Below, one piece after another: positions 5,431 to 11,149 of a stretch of 11,149 nt of DNA. The DNA lies in contig JAUHWE010000092.1 of NCBI GenBank assembly GCA_030424825.1, forward strand, positions 1 to 11,149, given 5' to 3'. This DNA is from Verrucomicrobiia bacterium (GTDB lineage Bacteria; Verrucomicrobiota; Verrucomicrobiia; Opitutales; Opitutaceae). The translations under genes were made by a program, and so were the position numbers. Within the stretch, counting starts at the first letter, position 1; every line of letters begins with the position of its first letter. A model generated the notes under the pieces. It had not been told where the DNA came from. It was given only the letters and a program-made list of their open reading frames with translations, and searched no databases.

Positions 5431-6552
5431 ATGAACAGTCGAATTCTAATCGGAACCCGAAAAGGTCTTTTCTCCTACGGCAAGGACGCGAACAACCAAT
5501 GGAACGTAGAGTCCACCGACTTTCTGGGCGATCCGGTCACGATCGCTTTGCAGGATCCGCGATCGGGCTACTTCTACGCCGCCCTCAAGCATGGCCATTT
5601 CGGGGTCAAGTTGCATCGAGCTAAATCGCTAGGAGGTGAATGGGAGGAAATTAGCGCTCCCGCGTATCCGACTTTTCCGGAGGGACGCGAGCCTGATCGC
5701 TGCCCAATGAGGGGAATCGAAATTCCTTGGGAGCTAGAACAAATTTGGGCCCTGGTTCCCGGCGGGACCGATCAGCCCGGACGCCTTTGGTGCGGCACCT
5801 TGCCGGGCGGGCTCTTCAAGTCCAACGACAATGGCGAAAGTTGGGAATTGGTCGAATCGCTCTGGAATCGACCCGAACGTGCCAAATGGATGGGAGGCGG
5901 GTACGACTATCCCGGGATCCATTCGGTCTGCGTGCATCCTGAGGATTCAAAGTGCATTACGGTCGCGGTCTCGTGTGGCGGCGTCTGGCAATCCAAAGAC
6001 GATGGCGAGAACTGGCAGCAGATTGGCCAAGGCCTTCGAGCCGACTACGCAGCGAACGATGAGGAGGCCTACGATCCGGTTTCCCAAGACCCACACTTCA
6101 TGGTCCAGTGCCGCGACCAGCCCGAGCATTTTTGGATACAGCACCACAATGGCATCTTTAAGTCGTCGGACAGTGCCGCCACCTTTTCCGAAATCAAGGA
6201 AGCCGGTCCGATTGTATTCGGATTTCCGGTCGCCGTTCATCCTCAAAACGGTGACACCGCTTGGTTCGCTCCCGCCATCAAGGACGAACTGCGAATCCCA
6301 AAAAACGGGGAGCTCGTCATTACGCGCACCCGAGATGGGGGCGAGTCGTTTGACGTTTTGCGAAACGGTCTGCCACAAACACATGCCTACGACCTTGTCT
6401 ATCGGCACGGGCTGGCTATCAATCAGAGTGGCGACCACCTTGCCTTTGGCACCACCACCGGCTCCGTCTGGGTCACTGAGGATCAAGGCGATGACTGGAC
6501 GAATCTATCCACATTTCTCCCACCGGTTTACAGCGTGAGTTTTATCGAATGA
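5431..6552 (+). CDS. Cytoplasmic Asp-box (BNR) beta-propeller, 'exo-alpha-sialidase-like', partner of MoaD-like protein
   Basis: This 373-residue protein has five Asp-box motifs (S/T-x-D-x-G-x-x-W/F): SNDNGESW (131-138), SKDDGENW (188-195), a degenerate SSDSAATF (245-252), TRDGGESF (300-307) and TEDQGDDW (349-356). They fold as a sialidase/VPS10/YCF48-type propeller. There is no signal peptide (MNSRILIGTRKGLFSY), unlike true secreted sialidases, and I do not see the arginine triad and Tyr/Glu pair arranged as in sialidases, so the common label is probably wrong. Conserved-looking stretches outside the Asp-boxes are RCPMRGIEIPWELE, LWCGTLPGGLFKS and WMGGGYDYPGIHSV. Cys91, Cys121, Cys167, Cys175, Cys182 and Cys227 are possible sulfur or metal sites. 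It starts 20 bp after the sulfur-carrier stop, so the two are probably co-transcribed. It is convergent with the RHS operon, with 20 bp between stops. Confidence 0.8.
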   Translation: MNSRILIGTRKGLFSYGKDANNQWNVESTDFLGDPVTIALQDPRSGYFYAALKHGHFGVKLHRAKSLGGEWEEISAPAYPTFPEGREPDRCPMRGIEIPWELEQIWALVPGGTDQPGRLWCGTLPGGLFKSNDNGESWELVESLWNRPERAKWMGGGYDYPGIHSVCVHPEDSKCITVAVSCGGVWQSKDDGENWQQIGQGLRADYAANDEEAYDPVSQDPHFMVQCRDQPEHFWIQHHNGIFKSSDSAATFSEIKEAGPIVFGFPVAVHPQNGDTAWFAPAIKDELRIPKNGELVITRTRDGGESFDVLRNGLPQTHAYDLVYRHGLAINQSGDHLAFGTTTGSVWVTEDQGDDWTNLSTFLPPVYSVSFIE

Positions 6553-6572
6553 TCGAGGAGACAACGATTTTT

Positions 6573-7028
6573 CTAAGGGCTTGAAATTTTGGCGAGACGA
6601 AGAAACCGCGGGTGGCTGGCGGTATCTATGGAAAAATAGACTTTGGTTTCTCCGCTGACATTCGTAATAGGATCCTCTGATTCGGTGCCATTCTGAGACA
6701 ATCCGTACGGGTAGGCGGTCCACGAATTGGTACTCAAGCTGGCATTGCCTTCGAATCGATATTCAGCGCTTGTGGACGCATTGAAAGTCACTTCATAAAA
6801 CGCCAAGCTGCCCTCCTGACCAATCGCTTGAATCGTGATGCTCACGTCTTCGGTCATGAACACAATCGCGCTCAGCCGATTTCCATTGGCGTCGTAGGTG
6901 TACAGAATCCCGCTATCGTCATCGTAGGTAACCTGCGTTAGTCGACCGACAACATCGTACTTATAGGTTTCTGGATACGATAGATCCGTGATCAAAAGAA
7001 CGAATAGGGTTGTGAACGCAAGTTTCAT
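6573..7028 (-). CDS. Small exported protein with two YD (RHS) repeats and a C-terminal Verrucomicrobia-type domain
   Basis: This 151-residue protein starts with a signal-like MKLAFTTLFVLLITDLSYPE. It is followed by two YD repeats, YKYDVVGRLTQVTYDDDSG (22-40) and LYTYDANGNRLSAI (42-55), and then an unrelated beta-rich part of about 95 residues. That part (EVTFNASTSAEYRFEGNAS, SWTAYPYG, ending ASHPRFLRLAKISSP) resembles the 'S-T-D-L-x-x-W ... R-F-Y-R-L' module found at the C-terminus of many exported Verrucomicrobiota proteins. The ATG at 7028 is 11 nt after the stop of the giant RHS gene on the same strand, so the two form an operon. It is far too short to form an RHS shell. It might be a capping or companion piece, or a displaced 3' remnant of an RHS gene, although its own signal peptide argues against mere debris. 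Confidence 0.65.
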   Translation of the reverse strand: MKLAFTTLFVLLITDLSYPETYKYDVVGRLTQVTYDDDSGILYTYDANGNRLSAIVFMTEDVSITIQAIGQEGSLAFYEVTFNASTSAEYRFEGNASLSTNSWTAYPYGLSQNGTESEDPITNVSGETKVYFSIDTASHPRFLRLAKISSP

Positions 7029-7039
7029 GCTTCAGTGGT

Positions 7040-10000
7040 CTAGGGTTTGATTAGCGTCGCATCAGGAAGAACGGTTGGCTTGCCCGTCTTCCAGGGACCC
7101 GAACCATCCATCGTATCCCAGGGATTTGATTCGTCGTGAGCCTTGGGATTAAAACCAGGATCGAGCCGACATCTTTCGAGTAGCTCTTTGATTCGTACGA
7201 TATCGTCGATTGTGCGTAAATCTGGGGCAGTCCCGCCACGAATTGCTTCCGCAAATTGTTTCTTTGCCTCTTCCAACACCTCTTCCAAGTGAAGAATGTT
7301 CGATTCCCTCGTGGAGGGCATCAGTTCGTAGGCAGCTCGAAGGGCAGCCTGAGTCGCCTTATCCGCTGCCGCGGCTGCTTGATCCCATGGAGAATCCGAA
7401 ATAGCAGTTACCGGATCCCTGTAGATGGTTCTTAGCCTTTCTCGTTCATTGTCTAACCCTGCTTCATGAATATAGTCTTGAGTGCTATCTGAAACGGGCC
7501 AATCACCAAGACCTAGAGACTCATCTTCTCTTTCTTGAGCTCTCCGTATGTCATTTAAAAACTCCCTTGGCATATTGAACATCTCGTCAAACGGATCGTA
7601 ACTCTTAATTGAGGTACCGCTCTTCAAGGGATTACCTTTGGCGTACTGATAAGGATTCGCACTAAGCGGACTGGCTTTCTTGACCGGATCCCGACTCAGA
7701 TGTCTAGCAGTCTTTGGATTGTATACGCGATTTTTTATATAATAGTACTCTTCAAACAAATACATCGCTCCGGTTTTGCCTTGCCAGGTAAAATAGTTCT
7801 CCAGATTCCCAGTTTTATCGGTTAACACACCATAGGGGGTATATGCATAAGCGTTTACTATTTCACCGGCTTCGTCTGTGATGAAACTCGTATTGCCGAC
7901 TTCGTCAAAAAAAGGAAAATATCTCTCATCGGTTATCGCATCAATGCTATACAGCCATTCACCATTAGGCATGAATATGTTGTAACGTACGTCTTCACCC
8001 CCTTTTCGTTCGATTGCTATGGTAGGCTTGGCCGTTGCGAAATTTAAGATGAAATCAGTGGTTTCACCATTTTCCGTCAAACTTGTTAAGTCATTTAAAT
8101 CGTTGTACCGAAGCTGTGCCGTCAGGTTAAATCCTTCAATCTCTATCAGGCGACTGGCAAGGTCCCAAGTGAGTTCATTCACCCCATCATCGATAACTCT
8201 GCCCATTGGGTCGTGATCGAACTCGGCAATCTGTGACGCAGTATCGAATGTATTGCTACTACTTCTTAAACTAATTGCTCCCGGTTTCAGAGGGGCATCC
8301 TTCACTACCTTCACAAGACGTCTTAACCGGTCGCGATACAACAAAACCTCAAAATACAATCCGTGATTCATACCTAAAAGGTCGCCACCCGCATCCCACT
8401 TAAAGTTAGTATTAATTTCGTTGGGACGTTCGATCATCGTTTGTCTACCCAAGGAGTCATAGTAAAACTTCATTGAGCCTAGCCCGATCCAGTCCACAAT
8501 TTCTGTCACTCGATCCATGGAATCGTAACTGTAATTGACCGTTTTACCCGTAGCGAAAGTTATTGAGATTATTCTATCACCAGCGTCTCGCTCAGTCGCT
8601 ATCCCGTTACTTTCAGTAACCTGACCTGCTGCGTCATAGCTGAGAGCTATCCCTCCTGCAATGGTTAGTCGATCGTTTGAGTCGTAGAAGTAGCCAAAAG
8701 TCGTTCCGTCGGAATATGCCTTTTCAGTTAGGTTTCCGTCACCATCGTAAGCATACTGAATACTCCCCATCTCCCCTGGGAACATCACCATATCGGGCCA
8801 GTTTCGATTATTGTAGGTGGTGGTTTGCTTGTTTCCAAGCGGATCAATATGGGAGACCAACAAGCCGGCCACGTTAAATTCGCTGCTCCAGATATTTTTG
8901 TTTGGATCTTCAACGCTGGTTATATTGCCCAAGCCATTTCGCGTAATTCCCAAACCAATTCCCTTGTCGGCCGTTATTACACCTGACAATAGTCCCGATG
9001 AATCACGAGTATAGGTAGTCTTTTCATTGAGCGCATTGGTCGCACTCAAAGGCCGTCCCATTGGATCAAGCTCAACTGAGAATTTGTATCCGAGTGGACT
9101 CTCTATTTCCGTGAATTGCCCAAGTATATTGCTAGTGAATGTCCTTGTGTTGTCGAAGGGATCTGTAATTGACTTGAGGATTCCTTCGAAGGTCCAGCTG
9201 AATATGAATTCTGAACCGTCCGGATTTACAAGTTTCCGGACACGGCCTAGTGCATCTCTATCATAGATGGTAGTGTTTCCATTTGCGTCGGTTGTAGATA
9301 TTACACGCCCGTATGAATCGTATGTAATGGTGTGTTCATCGCCTTTGAAACCAGTCCAACCTGAATTTCGATCGAGAACGTCGTAGCTGAATGTCGTGAA
9401 TTCACCATACTCGTCCATTAGTTTGGTTAAGTTACCGTTCTCGTCATAGCTCATCGCGAGCGTACCGTTGCTATCGCTTACAGTGAGAGGATTGTCGCTT
9501 TCATCGTAAGTGACGGTATTTTCGCTTCCATCTGGGTACTTTATTTTCGAGAGGCGACGCTTTGTATCATATTCAAAAGTAACTACGTTTCCAAATGGAT
9601 CTATATGCGTCGCCAAAGTACCATCGCCGTTGTATGTGTGGGTCGTGGCTCCTCCAAGCGCATTCGTTCTAACCAGCAACTGACCTTTGGAATTAAAGGT
9701 GAAAGTGGTTTCGTCTCCTAGTTGGTTTGTGTGCTTGGTGACATTACCGCTAACGTCTCGTTCAAAACTTTGATTCGCGCCGTCCGCTCCGACAAATGAC
9801 TTAAGTTCATCTACTTCTAAACCAATTTGGTTTCGAGTTTCATATTCCAGCGAAATCTGGAATTCGTCCGAATTGTCAAGACCCACCAGATAGCCGCTGC
9901 TTGCCCTAAAATCGAGTGTGGTCGTATTACCGTGTCGATCCGTGAGCGAATTACGTCGACCTGTGGAATCGGATCCCATTGTAAAAAAGCTGCCTTCTTG

Positions 10001-11149
10001 ATCTTCTCGACTTGTGAACTCTCCCGCTGTTGTGTGCTTGTGAACACGCGTTAGATTGTCGGAGTCAGTTATCGTTGTATCAAGGCCGTCATAACCGAAA
10101 TCGAAGGTATTACCCAAGCCGTCCGTTTGAGTGGCAACTCTCCCGCTTAAGAGCTGCATATCGTTGCCATAAAAGGTCTGAACATAAGGTACATTACCCT
10201 TTGGGCGGGTCATACGGGTCATCAATCCATATTCCGCTTCTCCTCTTGTGTCTTTGTAATGGTATTGAGTGGTCTTCCCACGAGCATCAGTGGCTTCAGT
10301 CAATAATTCCGAATCATTTGAATCTGTGTACCCAAAATTTATTGATCGCCCGTCTCCATCATCGATAGATGATAGTTTCGGCACAAGGTCGTTGTTAAAA
10401 TTGAAATTTATTGTTCGACCCAATCCATCGGTGACAGTTTGTATTTCCCCGCTTTCCGTATCGCGGGTGATGGTGTGCGTATTCCCTTTCGTATCCTGAA
10501 TCGCTTTTAGCCGTCCAGCACTCGTTTCCCCTGATGTGTAATCGAATGTATAAAATTTTCGATCGGTAGGATCGTAGACCATTGTATCTTCGCCATCTCC
10601 AGTGGTTATCTGGTAGGGCGTGTCGAGATTGTTTTGTTGCTGCCAATCGGATGTAACCACATTTTGTATAAAGCTAGTAACTCGTCCTTGAGCGGTTACA
10701 TAGCGGAACGTGTTACCACTGTGATAGGCCCGCGAATCGAAGTTGTGTCGCCAATTGCTTCCGAGATCGCCCGTTACGAGATTCTTGCGCAGATGGGCGG
10801 CATAATAGCGGGCAAACTCGAGAGCCATGGGGCCGCCCAAATAAAGATCTATCAAGGTTTCCGTAAAGAGTTCGCCGGTAAAGGTATTAACAGGGTCTCG
10901 ATCGGTAGCGGACCAGTTGAAGTTTGAGCTGCTACCGGATGTTGGGGTTTCGGGGTCGGGTTCGGTATCCGTGCCTACAGGATCGCCCTCTTCCCAGTAG
11001 CCGACGAAGCTCGTTGTCGTATTGCGGGTGCCTACCACATCGCCCCCGTTCTCAACTCCGGTTGGTTTCGTCTTACTGGCGCTGGGATAGTCGAGTTCGT
11101 AGAACGTATTGCCATCCCAAAGAAATCCATGCTCGTCCGACGGACCCGC
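7040..11149 (-). CDS. Giant exported RHS/YD-repeat protein with HAF-type repeat and DUF6531 region, 5' end outside window
   Basis: The frame is open from the right edge to TAG at 7042-7040, giving 1,369 residues with the N-terminus missing; a GTG at 11038 is inside the reading frame and is not the true start. Order in the fragment: residues 1 to about 55 form an HAF-like propeller repeat (GFLWDGNTFYELDYPSASKT...TGVENGGDVVG); then a Thr/Pro/Ser-rich linker; DUF6531-like DPVNTFTGELFTETLIDLYL at about 100; more than 20 YD repeats with Y.YD..G and (R/N)..D..G patterns forming the hollow shell; an RHS core at 1077-1180 (FDEVGNTSFITDEAGEIVNA, YYYIKNRVYNPKTARHLSRD); and a 189-residue tail. RHS/YD proteins encapsulate a C-terminal effector or act as adhesins. 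The usual DPxG end of the core reads GNPLKSGTS here, so self-cleavage is doubtful. GC is about 47%, below the flanking genes. Confidence 0.85.
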   Translation of the reverse strand, partial: AGPSDEHGFLWDGNTFYELDYPSASKTKPTGVENGGDVVGTRNTTTSFVGYWEEGDPVGTDTEPDPETPTSGSSSNFNWSATDRDPVNTFTGELFTETLIDLYLGGPMALEFARYYAAHLRKNLVTGDLGSNWRHNFDSRAYHSGNTFRYVTAQGRVTSFIQNVVTSDWQQQNNLDTPYQITTGDGEDTMVYDPTDRKFYTFDYTSGETSAGRLKAIQDTKGNTHTITRDTESGEIQTVTDGLGRTINFNFNNDLVPKLSSIDDGDGRSINFGYTDSNDSELLTEATDARGKTTQYHYKDTRGEAEYGLMTRMTRPKGNVPYVQTFYGNDMQLLSGRVATQTDGLGNTFDFGYDGLDTTITDSDNLTRVHKHTTAGEFTSREDQEGSFFTMGSDSTGRRNSLTDRHGNTTTLDFRASSGYLVGLDNSDEFQISLEYETRNQIGLEVDELKSFVGADGANQSFERDVSGNVTKHTNQLGDETTFTFNSKGQLLVRTNALGGATTHTYNGDGTLATHIDPFGNVVTFEYDTKRRLSKIKYPDGSENTVTYDESDNPLTVSDSNGTLAMSYDENGNLTKLMDEYGEFTTFSYDVLDRNSGWTGFKGDEHTITYDSYGRVISTTDANGNTTIYDRDALGRVRKLVNPDGSEFIFSWTFEGILKSITDPFDNTRTFTSNILGQFTEIESPLGYKFSVELDPMGRPLSATNALNEKTTYTRDSSGLLSGVITADKGIGLGITRNGLGNITSVEDPNKNIWSSEFNVAGLLVSHIDPLGNKQTTTYNNRNWPDMVMFPGEMGSIQYAYDGDGNLTEKAYSDGTTFGYFYDSNDRLTIAGGIALSYDAAGQVTESNGIATERDAGDRIISITFATGKTVNYSYDSMDRVTEIVDWIGLGSMKFYYDSLGRQTMIERPNEINTNFKWDAGGDLLGMNHGLYFEVLLYRDRLRRLVKVVKDAPLKPGAISLRSSSNTFDTASQIAEFDHDPMGRVIDDGVNELTWDLASRLIEIEGFNLTAQLRYNDLNDLTSLTENGETTDFILNFATAKPTIAIERKGGEDVRYNIFMPNGEWLYSIDAITDERYFPFFDEVGNTSFITDEAGEIVNAYAYTPYGVLTDKTGNLENYFTWQGKTGAMYLFEEYYYIKNRVYNPKTARHLSRDPVKKASPLSANPYQYAKGNPLKSGTSIKSYDPFDEMFNMPREFLNDIRRAQEREDESLGLGDWPVSDSTQDYIHEAGLDNERERLRTIYRDPVTAISDSPWDQAAAAADKATQAALRAAYELMPSTRESNILHLEEVLEEAKKQFAEAIRGGTAPDLRTIDDIVRIKELLERCRLDPGFNPKAHDESNPWDTMDGSGPWKTGKPTVLPDATLIKP
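7043..7609 (-). other. Atypical C-terminal tail of the RHS protein (189 residues)
   Basis: After the RHS core comes a tail starting IKSYDPFDEMFNMPREF. It is rich in charged helices (NDIRRAQEREDESLGLGDW; DNERERLRTIY; an alanine-rich helix DQAAAAADKATQAALRAAYE; ILHLEEVLEEAKKQFAEAI; DIVRIKELLERC). It ends with a Pro/Asp-rich stretch around NPWDTMDGSGPWKTGKP. I recognise no nuclease, deaminase, ADP-ribosyltransferase, peptidase or pore-forming motif, and only one cysteine is seen. Either it is an unknown effector or it is a structural or attachment domain. Confidence 0.55.
10985..11149 (-). other. HAF-type extracellular propeller repeat at the head of the RHS fragment
   Basis: The first 55 or so residues of the fragment read HGFLWDGNTFYELDYPSASK and then a TGVENGGDVVGTRN section. 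This follows the pattern H-G/A-F-x-x-(D/N)-G-x-(F/Y)-x-x-L/I-x-x-P-x-A-x-x-T-x-x-x-G-I/V-x-x-x-G-x-V-V-G of the HAF extracellular repeat family, whose tandem copies form beta-propellers in exported proteins. More copies are expected upstream, outside the window. Confidence 0.6.

Noticed and set aside
5831..6538. 235-aa plus-strand ORF within the propeller gene
   Set aside because: It is a frame-shifted shadow rich in Ser/Pro/Arg; the Asp-box frame is the real one.
5431..6552. True secreted exo-alpha-sialidase
   Set aside because: There is no signal peptide, the sialidase Arg triad and Tyr/Glu pair are not evident, and the partner is a sulfur carrier; Asp-boxes alone show only the propeller fold.
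6553..6572. Bidirectional terminator between the convergent propeller and mini-RHS genes
   Set aside because: There are only 20 bases with a short T-run and no stem that I can find.
6573..7028. Immunity protein for the RHS tail
   Set aside because: It is exported and carries YD repeats, unlike known immunity proteins; position alone is not enough.
10030..10927. Plus-strand ORFs opposite the RHS repeats
   Set aside because: They are antisense shadows of the repetitive YD-repeat frame with no independent features.
7040..11038. RHS gene starting at the GTG at 11038
   Set aside because: The same frame is open to the right edge and the upstream residues read as an HAF repeat continuous with the protein, so the real start is outside the window.

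Overview
The window reads like a piece of a marine Verrucomicrobiota genome, probably class Opitutia (Puniceicoccaceae or Pelagicoccaceae type). This is an inference from the gene types: a secreted PQQ-like beta-propeller divergent from a sodium:solute symporter, giant YD/RHS proteins, a C-terminal 'W...RFLRL' secreted domain common in that phylum, and start codons without clear Shine-Dalgarno sequences. No rRNA, tRNA, CRISPR array or recognisable transposase was seen.

Layout. (1) 1-2164: the N-terminal 129 codons of a sodium:solute symporter (minus strand, running off the left edge) and, divergently, a secreted PQQ-binding-like beta-propeller protein. These are high-GC, housekeeping-looking genes. 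(2) 2165-2640: no intact gene. It holds a palindromic REP-like patch, a decayed minus-strand coding remnant and copies of an inverted 10-mer. (3) About 2640-4440: a low-GC accessory island of small genes. It contains a 70-aa unknown protein, a 186-aa protein with the RusA-type catalytic motif, a BrnT-like toxin with an overlapping CopG/RHH antitoxin, and a possible 47-aa ORF. The three main units are each followed immediately by a long imperfect hairpin. (4) 4651-6552: a return to high GC, with a DoxX-like membrane protein and then a tight pair, a MoaD/ThiS-type sulfur carrier ending in Gly-Gly and a cytoplasmic Asp-box beta-propeller. (5) 6573-11149: minus strand, moderate GC. A giant HAF-propeller/DUF6531/RHS-repeat protein runs off the right edge, followed 11 nt later by a small exported protein that carries two YD repeats and a separate C-terminal domain.

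How they work together. The symporter and PQQ-like protein probably belong to one nutrient-uptake locus extending left of the window. The MoaD-like protein and propeller form an operon-like pair of unknown function. The RHS gene and its small follower are co-directional and probably co-transcribed. The most notable candidates for new biology are the RusA-motif protein in the hairpin-punctuated island, the sulfur-carrier/propeller pair, and the RHS protein with an atypical core end plus its mini-RHS partner.
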